DNA of 53,738 nt. It comes from Gracilaria domingensis. Taxonomy: Eukaryota; Rhodophyta; Florideophyceae; Gracilariales; Gracilariaceae. The notes under the pieces were generated by a model. The model was not told where the DNA came from, did no database searches, and worked only from the letters and a program-made list of their open reading frames with translations. The stretch covers positions 1 to 53,738 of the forward strand of contig VCMS01000489.1 in assembly GCA_022539475.1 (NCBI GenBank). The letters run 5' to 3'. This document shows, piece by piece, positions 44,147 to 53,738 of this stretch (position 1 is the first letter of the stretch; each line of letters starts with the position of its first letter). A program made the translations under genes and the position numbers.

Positions 44147-46136
44147 AAAGGAACGTTGAATCTGCAGGCAGATGCACTCTCCCGCTTGGGACAGATGCAG
44201 AAGCGGCACCAGTTGACGATCTGGACATACCATGCTTTATGGTGGAAGAACAAGCAGGTTGGGTCGAATCCTTGTCGGATGACATCTGTGACGACATCCT
44301 GCTCACTTCTGAGAAGTTGGATCCCTTGACTGGATCTTTTGTACCCATCACTCCCGAGGAGATGATCCGAGAACAGCAAACGGATGAGTTTTGTACGCGA
44401 ATTCGCGCTCGTCTCAATGGAGGAGATCGTATACCTTTTCAGGTTAACGATCAGGGGTACCTGGTTAGGTTGTCGAAGCGTATACCCAAATTGTGGTCCC
44501 ATACTCGCTGCAAAACCGTGTGTTGGTCATGACACACTATGTGAAGTAGGAGCCCACCCAGGAGGTCGAAAACTATACTTGACCCTGCGTAGGGATTTTT
44601 ACTGGCCGTCAATGGCATTGGACTGCTACGCAGTACGACGCTCTTGCACCGAGTGCGCTAAGAATAACGTGAAACTTCGTAAGTACTCGAAGAAGTTAAC
44701 GCTGTTCCCAGCACGGTCTCCTTTGGAGTTTATCGCTATCGATATCTTAGGTGAATTGATCAGAACCGCAAGAGGTAATCGATACCTTCTGGTTATCACC
44801 GATCGGTTCTCTAAGTTGGTACGGACAGTCCCGCTGAAACGGATTACGGCCACCGTGGTTGCACAAGCTTTTGTCACCCACTGGGTCTTTGTGTACGGTC
44901 CACCGGTTCATCTATTATCAGATAACGGTTCACAGTTCACGTCGAAGTTTTTCCAGGACGTCTGTCGGATCTTGAGTGTCAAGAATCTATTTACGACCAC
45001 CTACCACCCCCAAACAAATGGTCAGTAGAACGATTTAACCGTACCATGCTGAATGCATTAAGATCTTATGTGGCAGATCATCCTAAGGATTGGGATTTGT
45101 ATACGGACGCTATTACGTATGCGTACAACACCCAAGTCCACCGGGTAACGAAGCTAGCACCTTTGAGTTGGTATTGTCAAGAGTACCGCCACCGGTTGCA
45201 ATCGAGGCTCAAGAAACGCTTTCTACGTACCCATCTGTTGGGTTATACAGGAACGCTTGGAAGGATTGGTTAACCAAAATGGTACCGGTCGCTCGCACAG
45301 CGATGGATAAGGCGCAGGCCGCTTATAAGCGCAACTTCGACGCGAAGGTTAAGACCCCATTACCAAAGGTCAAACCAGACGATATGGTATTTCTCCGCAA
45401 AGAATACTATAATCCGGAGAAGGAACGCCGCCACAAGCTCTCGCCTATCGCGGAAGGACCCTACAAGGTTATTTCCGTCACGGACGATACCGTAGTATTG
45501 GATATCAATAATCTCCACGAACGGATATCGTTAGACCGTGTCGCGCTGGCCCCACCACCCTACGTTCACGTTAACACCCAACTGGGTGAAGCTACAGGGG
45601 ACGACCAGGTCGTATCTTCGCGCCCTGCGACTCTCCGCCCTGATCGCGGCTTATCGGATCTACCGAAGTCAGAATCACCCACGCGGGTAGCACAACCCAT
45701 TGCGGGAGACGAAGAGGAAAACTCAACTAGAGTTGACCCCCCACCGGACGTCGTGGCTCCCGTGCCACCGCCTAAGGAGGGGGAGGAAAGTACGGAACCC
45801 GTTACACCGGCGTCGCACGGTCACACTGTGTCGCAAGGTACCGCCACCAATCTCGCGGTCTCTACCGATAGCGTTGTGGTGCGCCGAGGCGCTGTACCTC
45901 GTGGTGATACTCCGTCGAGTTCGTTGAGCAATGCGCTGGAAACGACACGACCCACCCAGGGGGTACACACCGCTGTGGATAACGTAACCCCGTCGGGAAC
46001 ACCACAACTGAGTGAGGTCACCACCCGCAGAGCGGAGAAGACAGTATCTGTAGACCCGGGCTTCCCGGAGAACGCAGAGCCGCAAGCGGTAGATCAGCTC
46101 AATATACCGACCGGTGTTAACCACGCCGTGGTATGA
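41626..46136 (+). CDS. pol: Pol polyprotein (protease, RT, RNase H, integrase), copy 2
   Basis: Protease LDTGA lies at about 41955 and reverse transcriptase YLDD at 43385-43396. RNase H runs from TDASAHQVG (about 43842) to NLQADALSRL (about 44160). Integrase has a HHCC zinc site: a His in MTHY (about 44530), AHPGGRK, and CTEC (about 44650). Catalytic Asp residues are in FIAIDILGEL (about 44740) and LLSDNGSQF (about 44920). The catalytic Glu region (HPQTNG then ERFNRT) is split by a one-base loss at about 45028. A C-terminal GPY-type module (SPIAEGPYKVISV, about 45445) is followed by a long Pro/Thr/Ser linker ending at 46136. It reverse transcribes element RNA and inserts the copy. Frame changes near 42405, 42805, 42930, 43280, 43990, 44180 and 44545 make this assembled copy unreadable as one protein. 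Confidence 0.85.
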
Positions 46137-46700
46137 GGAAACGAGAAGTCGTACTTACCCGCGTATTATTTGGGAAAACAACCTTGGAAAGGTGAAGTAC
46201 GAAGTACGAGTTTGGAAACCGTCGATGGTGCACCCACGCCGCGTGGCAGAGGACTCATGACACACCCAAGTGGAGAGTAACACGTTGTGCGACGTGGTGA
46301 CGTATGGAAAGCACCGCCGACGCGGGGAACTGCTGACAGTAAGTCGCGTGCGCGAGTACCACACGTGCACGGTGCACGATGTACGGTCGCCAACCGTAGG
46401 CGAACGGACACCTGTTAGGGTAACTCGTGGCTCACACGTGCCACCGCCTGGCCAACCAGAAGGCCGCGATATGCACCGTGATTGGTCAATCCGCCTCCAT
46501 GGCGCACGAGCGAGACCCTGCCCGTTCTCCGTCGCACGGAAGATCCTTCTGATAGCAAGAGGGAGCTCAGAATCCCGAAGCTACCGTTGGACGGTTGGAA
46601 GCTCAACCAAAACGAGCCGAAGCTCGTCAGACTCAAGAAGAGAGTACTTCAAGAAGAACCTTTCAGGTTGAAGATTGGACGCTCCTGGCGTAAGTTGTAG
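46137..46700 (+). other. Region between integrase linker and chromodomain
   Basis: Plus-strand frames remain partly open, for example about 46270-46671 with VVTYGKHRRRGELLTVSRV, so this may be coding sequence interrupted by base errors. No family was recognised. If it is coding, it would join integrase to the chromodomain in a single polyprotein. Confidence 0.4.
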
Positions 46701-47054
46701 TTGTCGCGCAGCGAGGAACTCCTAGTGAGTCGTGACTGGTTAAGTCCAAGAGGAACCCCTCTAGAGGTTAGCCGGCCACCACCTCGCCACCCTCGAAGGT
46801 ACGAAACCACAATGGGTGAAGGAGAGCAGTCAAACACCGAGGTGTATCCGCAGGAATACGTGATCGAACGTATCGTACGTCATGTTGTAGACCCCGATGG
46901 GACGGTACTGTACCAAGTGCGATGGTATGGCTACTCCGCCGAGGAGGACACCATGGAGCCGGTCGAGCACCTACCGAGGTCGAAGATCGTTTCATACCAC
47001 CGTCGCACTCGGTCAGCCTTGCCGTCCAACCTGGACCAAGCCCAGGTGGGATAA
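46701..47054 (+). CDS. Chromodomain module of the retrotransposon
   Basis: The open frame has an ATG at 46812. The chromodomain spans about 46855-47010: EYVIERIVRHVVDPDG, LYQVRWYGYSAEEDTMEP, VEHLPRSKIVSYHRR. Chromodomains on Ty3/Gypsy integrases guide insertion by reading histone marks. The first Tyr and the Trp of RWYGY are present. The third cage aromatic (usually Trp before EP) is Met, as in chromodomains with a weakened methyl-lysine cage. It is separated from the integrase frame by about 560 bases. It may be the C-terminus of pol reached through sequence errors, or a separate reading frame. Confidence 0.8.
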   Translation: MSRSEELLVSRDWLSPRGTPLEVSRPPPRHPRRYETTMGEGEQSNTEVYPQEYVIERIVRHVVDPDGTVLYQVRWYGYSAEEDTMEPVEHLPRSKIVSYHRRTRSALPSNLDQAQVG

Positions 47055-47421
47055 GAACCGTTCCCGGTGAGGAGCTTTCAAATATACCGCGATGCGGAAG
47101 ACTCAGAATGGAGAGTTGACCCCTCTGTGTGGGGATGAATGAAGGAAGAAGACCAATGAAGCGGTGAAGACTTAACTAGAGGAAGTGAGAAGAAAGAAAG
47201 AAGAGCATACCGAAATGCCGGTTGTACCGATTTAAAACGGTTAGAGTAGAAGAAGCACCAAAGAAGTGAAGTACACTTGAACACAGTGTGAGTGAAGAAG
47301 TAATCGAAGATCGATCAAGTTGTGGAGAACAGGCAAAAGGGTGAAGGGAAAGTTACCACTAGATGGTTTTACTGTTTCTATCTTATACTAAGGACCAAGT
47401 CCTCCAGCCCTGCTGGTCATC
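47055..47421. other. Non-coding stretch after the chromodomain
   Basis: Purine-rich plus strand (GAAGGAAGAAG runs) without recognisable coding sequence. It lies between the sense chromodomain frame and the end of the antisense frames, so it is a likely site for convergent transcript ends. Confidence 0.4.
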
Positions 47422-47775
47422 TTACACCCCCGATGAGGGACCGGCACCGCCGCTACCGGAGAGACCCTGCGAAGGGTGCGGAACGGCGTAAGCCAGTATC
47501 CCTGCCATAGTGGTGAGATGATCGGGCACGATAATTCCAGCGTTCTGGAGACTGGCGCGCAACATCGCGATGTTCGCCGGAGAATCTCCCGGAGCGACCG
47601 GAGCTGTCGGGGCCGGAAGGACCGAAGGAACGGTAGCCGCTACAGGGGCCGGACCCACCACCGGAACACTCGCTTGAGTCGGAACATTCCAACCCACAGG
47701 AGCCTGGGGTACCCCGCCGCTGGCGTGCAACACCTGATTCGCCGCCGGTAGGTCGTTCACCAACTCCTGGTCCAT
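47422..47775 (-). CDS. Small antisense ORF, Pro/Ala/Val-rich
   Basis: An ATG at 47775 opens 117 codons ending at 47422. It overlaps the last 19 bases of the longer antisense ORF in a different frame, so the two may be expressed by frameshifting or coupled translation. The sequence is low-complexity, with repeated VP/AP pairs, a short helical part (NIAMLRASLQNAGIIVPDHL) and a Gly/Ser-rich end. No family recognised. Confidence 0.5.
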   Translation of the reverse strand: MDQELVNDLPAANQVLHASGGVPQAPVGWNVPTQASVPVVGPAPVAATVPSVLPAPTAPVAPGDSPANIAMLRASLQNAGIIVPDHLTTMAGILAYAVPHPSQGLSGSGGAGPSSGV

Positions 47776-49274
47776 CTCGACGAGTGCTCCCGCCGCCTCT
47801 CCACGGTATCCATGTTCGGATCATCCAGATCTACTGGGGCGACCCAGTTGTCACTGAACATGAACCCAACGGGGTGACTGTCTGGAATCGACCGTGGCTG
47901 GTTCGCTGCCCACTCGGCATATGCGCTAGTCGTCATCGTACCCTCCCATGGGTCGTAATACACGAAATCTCCTGCGGTGGGATGTCTCCTACCGGGTGAG
48001 CGGTCGTAGTGACGACGAGGACCTTTCCCACGCTGCGAACGGGGCACCGTTTCCCAATCGACTCCATCGATAACATCCAAGATGTAATGGATCTCATCCA
48101 CGTTCTCTTCGGACCCCAAGGGAGTGTGCAAATCCAGCGAGCGGATAATGTTGCGAAGCATCGGCGGAATATACCAAACACGGTAGTTGTCGTAAGCCTC
48201 CCAGAGGAGAAACGCTGCTACGCGTGCCGCCCACTCGCCGGCTACCAGACCCCACCATCCTGAACGCGGATCGCTGATCAATCGGGAGCCGATGTAACTC
48301 AAGCACGGAGGCAGTTCTGCAAAACACCCTTTGGGTACCTCCACATCACGCCACCATTCTGGTAGAGGAGGGAACCGTCCAACAAAGGCCTGCGGTCTGT
48401 ACCTCTCGGTCTCGATATTCGGGTACGGAATCAGATACCCATGACGGGAACGAGCTTTCCGCTCAAACCGAATGCGGTTGACGAACCCACCCTGGGAAGC
48501 GTTCTTGCGAAGATAACGGAACTCCGCTCGGAGTATGGGCCGATTCCAGCACAACATCAACCTCGATGTGGTCGGGCCATCGCCAGCGTACCGCGCATGG
48601 TCGAACGTCGCCAAGTTGTCTCCATATCGGACTTCACCGAAAGTACGGTAGAACGGAGTATCGAACCCATATGACGGTGGAACCAGGTGCTCGAGGTGCA
48701 CTCGACTGAGTCTCTTGTACGCCAACTTCGCGTGTTCCGCGCGCGCGGTGTTCAGATTCTCACCCTCGCGGGTATCGTACCGGAGGAGCATCGGGTCGAT
48801 CGCTATACGAACTTTCCATTCTGGGGATTGCACTACCGCTAACGGCAGACCGCCCGGTAGGAAGCCGTTTTCGGCATACGACTCCAGGAGAGTGTCATCG
48901 TTAACAGCTACCGGATGAAACCACGGTGCACGGCTGAACGCAAACCCATCACGGAGTGGATCGCGTACTGCGAGAGATTCCTTCGATATCCAACCAGCTT
49001 GGTTCGCCATCAGCGGCATCGCTTGCGCTGAATTCCATAACGGAACGTTCACCGGGACCATCGGTTGAGACTGAGGCAGTGGAGCCGTCGCAGAACCCGG
49101 CTGAGGGTAGTTCGACGCGCTCGCCTGACCCGTCGGGTGATGAGGAAACTGATTCGGGTTCATCGGAATGACAGATGATGTACTGTGATCGAGTTCGGAT
49201 ACTTGAATACTCTGTTCGCTTGAGTGTGTATCGCGCTTGCGAGGTATAGAAACCGAGGAGTTGGTACCGCTCAT
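47757..49274 (-). CDS. Antisense ORF of the retrotransposon, about 505 aa, unknown function
   Basis: An ATG at 49274 (MSGTNSSVSIPRK) opens an uninterrupted minus-strand frame to 47757, in an element whose sense genes are all disrupted. It starts 80 bases inside the 3-prime LTR boundary, so an antisense promoter in or near that LTR would drive it. The N-terminal 100 residues are Ser/Pro/Gln-rich. The rest looks globular and rich in Trp, Tyr and Arg, with segments such as PLPEWWRDVEVPKGCF and WGLVAGEWAARVAAFLLWEA, and ends in an Asp-rich and Arg-rich tail. Some plant Ty3/Gypsy elements also have extra or antisense frames near the 3-prime LTR, but I see no specific similarity. The integrity and amino-acid make-up argue against chance. 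Confidence 0.65.
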   Translation of the reverse strand: MSGTNSSVSIPRKRDTHSSEQSIQVSELDHSTSSVIPMNPNQFPHHPTGQASASNYPQPGSATAPLPQSQPMVPVNVPLWNSAQAMPLMANQAGWISKESLAVRDPLRDGFAFSRAPWFHPVAVNDDTLLESYAENGFLPGGLPLAVVQSPEWKVRIAIDPMLLRYDTREGENLNTARAEHAKLAYKRLSRVHLEHLVPPSYGFDTPFYRTFGEVRYGDNLATFDHARYAGDGPTTSRLMLCWNRPILRAEFRYLRKNASQGGFVNRIRFERKARSRHGYLIPYPNIETERYRPQAFVGRFPPLPEWWRDVEVPKGCFAELPPCLSYIGSRLISDPRSGWWGLVAGEWAARVAAFLLWEAYDNYRVWYIPPMLRNIIRSLDLHTPLGSEENVDEIHYILDVIDGVDWETVPRSQRGKGPRRHYDRSPGRRHPTAGDFVYYDPWEGTMTTSAYAEWAANQPRSIPDSHPVGFMFSDNWVAPVDLDDPNMDTVERRREHSSRWTRSW

Positions 49275-49340
49275 GATTGTGACGTATTTACGTACTTGCG
49301 TTTCGCACAAAACTTCAGCCTCGAAGTCGTTCTCGGCTCT

Positions 49341-49353
49341 AAGGAGGGGGAGA
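49341..49353 (+). other. Polypurine tract
   Basis: AAGGAGGGGGAGA lies directly against the 3-prime LTR, the expected plus-strand primer for reverse transcription. Confidence 0.9.
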
Positions 49354-50326
49354 TGTAGAGCAACGCATTTTGCGTGGTTATCAGGATGATGCGTCTCATA
49401 TACTCAGGGGAGTGATACGAGGATGCACTCGAAGAGTTATGAGTTGGACCCAATTTTGGCGGTTACTTTTGGAATGGCTTTCCCACAGTTACCTGTAATC
49501 AGGGTTGCCATTGCTGGCCAATACCGCTAGGTGGACGCGTGTACTACACCACCGTGTGTGTGCATATTACGGGACAATAGGTAGTGCACCTGAGGTGCCT
49601 GACACTGGGCTAGCCACGTGTACGGACCCCGCGGGTGTGCACCACGTGTACATAGTTAGTTTAGACCTACTTAGGTGAGCTCGACCTCGTCGTCGCGAGC
49701 ACCTTTGTAAAGTCAACCCGAGCACTTCTAAGTGAACTCTTTGTCGAGTAGCGCTCTCCTGAGTGGACTCTACACGAGTGAGGCTCTGGCGCCAGCCGCC
49801 TACGTGGGTTATCACTCTCGCGAGTATAGCCACGTCTGGTTACGGTGGTCCTACCCTCTCGGTACCTTTAAGGAACATCTGTCGTTGATGTCGGGACCTG
49901 AGGGTCGTACCGAGGAGGTATAGGACTAGATTACGAAGTGATCCGACTCTGTATAGAGTTTTGCCGTGTTTACGGAAACCCGTGCATTACCGTTGGAGGA
50001 TCTCGCCCCGCTCCGGGCACAGTGCCGAGGAGGCCCTACCCGTCGCGTGTGGGTGTTGTTTAGTTGTTGTTTTCTGTTGCTTTCCCTCTCGGGACTACAC
50101 CTGTCGTTGGTCGTGTTTCATCGTTGCCGATACCACCCCATCTCAGAAGTTTCTCATCGTTTCCTCACCACGTGGCCTATCACCTCTGTAGGTATAGCCA
50201 GTTGCCACTTCGGCCTTACAACCGAGTTACGGTGGTACAGAGGGCTCTGTCACTGGTCTGCCCTCTCTCACGAGAGCGGACCTTCGGACAGGCTGGTGGG
50301 TTTCACTCTTCCGAGTTTGCCCCACA
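49354..50326 (+). repeat. 3-prime LTR
   Basis: It begins TGTAGAGCAACG and ends TTTGCCCCACA, the partner of 34947-35920. The few differences suggest either a fairly young insertion or LTRs taken from two close copies. Confidence 0.95.
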
Positions 50327-50332
50327 ACCCCT

Positions 50333-51186
50333 TGTAGGTGCATCCTGCATAGGAGGTTATTTTGACAATTGTAGTAGTAGTCCACGTGGTGGATTTGGCA
50401 GTTAGATATTTTGTGCCACGCCCGTTGGGAGGCCTCGGCCCCCCTGACAGTGGGTCGTCCACGTGTAGAACCCTCATCGAGGTGTGCACAGTAGTACTGT
50501 AGTGTAGTATATATGCTCGGGTGATCTCAACCTTGAGCGTCTAAGTAAATAGACAGCTGAGTCGACAATCGTGTCGTATCCTGTTCAGGATTGGGTTCAA
50601 GTAACACGCTACTTACGTAGCTTCACTACTCCTATAGGAGGGTAACCACGGTTGGTCTTAGCACTACTACCCTCAGGGTCATTTAGGAAGCATTCGTCTT
50701 GCCATTTCTGGAGTCTGTTGATATACTTACCGTTGCGTCGGTCTCTTTTTGTGCGTCTTTATTATTCTGTGTGCGTCGTTGTTTCTTGCTGTTCACCTGG
50801 TTTAGGTACCGCTTCCGCCCCTGTATAGGGTTTATTTCGACCACTTGCCTTTGCGTCGCTGCGCCCTCAGACCTGTCTCCGCCGGTTGGTACTGTCCGTG
50901 GCTCCGCTCCGGTGGGTCTCACTGTGAGCTTTCATCGTTGATACGGTTTCCCTTTTCCTTTTTATTTCTTGTTCCACTTCCACCTTTATCTTTGGCTCTA
51001 CACTGTTCTTTGTATCTCGTCTTTGTAGGTATAGCCCGTCACCGTCTCCGGTCATACAACCGGCTTGTCTCTCGACTCGAGCACAGACAGAGGGCTCTAT
51101 TGCTGAGTCTATCTCGTAAAGGGAGCGGTACTTGGCATTCGGGTGAATTTGTACCCATTGTACCTGTTGCATTCTTTTGCTCTACA
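50333..51186 (+). mobile_element. Solo LTR of a related family
   Basis: It begins TGTAGGTGCATCC and ends TTTTGCTCTACA. It shares short blocks with the LTR next to it, in the same order: a GTGGGTCGTCCACGTGTA-like block, TTTGTAGGTATAGCC, TACAACCG, AGAGGGCTCT and a TTTGC-YCYACA end. The rest is diverged. There are no internal genes and no second LTR. The bases on either side (CCCCT and CAGAA) do not form a target duplication. It lies six bases beyond the Ty3 element. Confidence 0.7.
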
Positions 51187-53738
51187 CAGAACACACAAAG
51201 AATGTTTGTGATGGGTCATTTCGGCTGGTCAAGAGAAAGCTAGAGCAACAAAATGTAATACAACCATTGGAGATGATGAAAGTAATTGAGCACAGTTTGA
51301 ACATGCAAGGAGTCCTTTGCGGTGATAGAAGTAGATGAACCGACTGGAAGAGGTTTTTAACTGAGTTTTTTTCTGTTCGAAGTTCATTCATCATTACAAG
51401 GTATCATATCTTCCAAATATCTGGAGCATAACGCGAATTTGTGTCGTTAAGAGAGGTTTCAAATTGTTCAGAGAGCTTGAGTATGAAGGTTTTAAAGAGA
51501 GGTGTTTTAGTCGAAAAAATTGTATTAAGGTCATCGGAGAACGACATTGGAACGTTTAAGTCGAAGCATAAAAAGCTTTGAAAGGTAGCATCACCTCAGG
51601 AAGGGAATAGAGAGAGCTATCTAACAAAGAACATATTGGATCGTTATTATCTGCATGATGCAAAGTTGCGAGCTTTGTACTTCTTTCGTGGATTAAACTG
51701 GGCCGATAGTGTTTAAAATGCTCTGGACATATCTTCGGAACTACTTACGCAATTTATGTCATGTAAAGTTTGTTTAGATCTGTTCAGCATGGTAAAGAAG
51801 ATTCATTTTATGGCCCACAGAGGACCAAACGCAGTATTTGGGGTGTTTCTTCAGTTCCCCGTATTTGCAGCAGAGAGTTTTGAAGTGGAACCAGACACAT
51901 AATACAAACCATATAGCAATATGAAATAAAAACTTTTAACATATTACTATATGCAGTAAATGTATACGCTTTTTCAATTTCTAATATACCATATGCATCG
52001 CCTTTACAGCGATAACTTTCATCAATGAGCCTACTACATAGGGAAAAAAACGTAAACACTTCCGTGAAGGATGCTATCTATGACAAAATGCTTTGTGTCA
52101 CTTGCTCAAATTCTACTTATATCAATAATAACTTGGATCTTTCATTATTGTAGTTGCACAATGGTAGGAAGCCAGAGCTATCTTCTAGTACATTGCATCT
52201 TCTCATTTGGTTATATCTTTCTCTTTGACCACTGCTGAATACTACAGGGTCGACTACGGCCAAATTTGTCTGACCTTATTCCTTTAAACCGCTGACTACA
52301 AGTAGTCCCCAATATACCCCTGCCATAACTCCATTAAGCTGTACAGGACGTGGAGAACAAGACAAGTAGGAGAGTTAGCGTCAGATGAAGACAGTATCGG
52401 TTGCTATAGGGTTCAACGTAGGGTTTCTAGCTGCAATAAGTTTGGATCGTTGTTTAATATTAGAGCAAGTATGTTGCCTGATCTTGTTGCGTAACATTTT
52501 CGCAAAAATGCAAGGACAAATTTCATGAAAAGCAATAGAGAAGTAAACAACTGCGGAAACAAAAAGCATGATAAGCTAAAGACCAGCTTCGACAACAAAA
52601 AACTCCATCAACCTGCGTATCGTTCTTATGTTGGTGTTTAAAATGAATATTTAGAGATTGGAAAGAAAAACAATGAAAGAATAAGATATGGAAAGCATAC
52701 TAAAGCCATATTAATTTTTAAGCATCTAATGTTGTCTTTGATTGTTCAGAATAGCATTACAAAGTTTTGTTGAAGTGCAAGTCACCAATATGCAAAAGAA
52801 GACAGTGAAACATTTTATCACATGATTAGTTTTAACCGCAAGCAAAGTCATCTGAAAAGCGAATTGAATGACATGCTATATATAACAGAACAAAGCTTTT
52901 ATCTTCTTCAAATTATTGTTAATTTGCGACGATAATGTATATTCTTATCAAGAAGCTCAAAGTGAATATAGAAAAAATGAATAAAGAATAATTTTTCAGA
53001 TAAAAGCGAAAGATATAAGATTTTAAACTAGACTTAAATAAATATATTAAAAATCCGTACATAGAAATAAATAAATATATACATATTTTCAAATGACAAA
53101 CAAAATATACGATGTAACAAGCAAAGAGCGCCAGTAAAACTAATATTAAGGCAACATTTCTAAAGGAAAGAAGAAAAGTAACAAATATAGATAGGAAATG
53201 TAAAACAGCTACAACCAACAAACTATACGTAAAATAAAAGAAGTAAAATATCACAATAACAAGCGAAGAAGGAAAAAAGAATAACTGTGTATCACCCACA
53301 TTGACCACTTAAGACTTTAAACTTGATAAATGAATCCTCAGGACTCAAAACAACCTATCGAAATATATGCACATAATCAAATAATTCTTAATTCACTACA
53401 CCAAGTATTCATTTGCTCATCATTATTAAACAATAAAATTGCCATCAAAACATTCCAAAAGTCTTCTCTTATGGGCTGGAGTTTGTTTCATTCCGTAATA
53501 CTAATTTCCTACTGTTATACATATCCACAATCTCATTCACAGAATTAGCCATATTTATACTGTATGAAATTCTTTCAGAGGGTAAAAACCCAATGCATAT
53601 GTCTCTGAGCTGGCCATTAAATCCTCAATATGGTGCACTATCGCAGAAGTTGGAAAATGCGCATGAAGATGTTATGTCGCTTTCTGTTCCGTCAAGTTTG
53701 GTTGACACCTTATCTTGCAAACCGAGGGTCGTTACCAA
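51187..53738. other. AT-rich region without recognisable genes
   Basis: Base composition drops to strongly AT-rich, especially after 52600. The open frames here are short. The longest (about 53308-52919, minus) is a Phe/Ile/Leu/Tyr run typical of AT-rich noise. No repeats, RNA genes or element ends were seen. Confidence 0.5.

Larger units (their letters stand above)
34947..50326 (+). mobile_element. Ty3/Gypsy-type LTR retrotransposon with chromodomain
   Basis: Two LTRs of about 974 bases (about 99.2% identical) bracket gag, protease, reverse transcriptase, RNase H, integrase and a chromodomain, in the Ty3/Gypsy order. The assembled length of 15.4 kb includes a 3.4 kb internal duplication that looks artificial, so the real element is probably about 12 kb. 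It inserted into the right copy of the ParB-like gene. The five bases next to the LTRs differ (GACAC versus ACCCC), so no target-site duplication is seen. An antisense frame of about 505 codons lies between the chromodomain and the 3-prime LTR. Confidence 0.95.

Noticed and set aside
52919..53308. Hydrophobic 129-codon minus-strand frame
   Set aside because: Its Phe/Ile/Leu/Tyr content is what AT-rich sequence gives by chance; there is no initiation context or family likeness.

Overview
The window looks like intron-poor eukaryotic DNA from a repeat-rich nuclear genome. It holds a Ty3/Gypsy-type LTR retrotransposon with a chromodomain, a related solo LTR, a decayed von Willebrand factor A (vWA) gene, a Ser-rich single-pass membrane protein gene, and a SET domain. 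A florideophyte red alga would fit the mix of intron-poor genes and vWA proteins, but that is a weak inference. No rRNA, tRNA or CRISPR array was seen.

Layout. 1-4.0 kb: mostly silent, with four related hairpins at 1.88-2.24 kb. 4.0-8.1 kb: two broken minus-strand genes, a vWA gene and a Ser-rich membrane protein gene. 8.1-10.6 kb: nothing convincing. 10.6-34.9 kb: two diverged, oppositely oriented copies of one unusual gene cluster, forming an imperfect inverted repeat with arms of about 10.5 kb around a 594-base assembly gap. 34.9-50.3 kb: the Ty3/Gypsy element, which cuts off the right arm and contains an internal 3.4 kb duplication that is probably an assembly artefact. 50.3-51.2 kb: solo LTR of a related family. 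51.2-53.7 kb: AT-rich DNA without recognisable genes.

The duplicated cluster is the main discovery candidate. Each copy has two divergently transcribed units separated by a 1.15 kb segment bounded by CCCCCCTGG...CCAGGGGGG and GC-rich palindromes. One unit encodes a roughly 860-codon protein with a ParB/sulfiredoxin-like domain and a basic, nuclear-type tail, followed one base after its stop by an Fe(II)/2-oxoglutarate dioxygenase-like gene. The other encodes a beta-class DNA amino-methyltransferase fused in one reading frame to a C-terminal SET domain, followed by a coiled-coil protein with three internal repeats. Together these suggest a mobile or selfish element carrying its own chromatin and DNA modification kit: a DNA methyl writer, a histone-type methyl writer, a possible oxidative eraser and a ParB-like DNA-binding or nuclease module. 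No transposase, integrase or polymerase is visible in it, so the mobility mechanism is unknown. Both copies are pseudogenised, by different nonsense and frameshift mutations, so comparing the arms shows which reading frames were originally continuous.

Coordinates of broken genes span all fragments I could join. Starts are uncertain unless an ATG is named.
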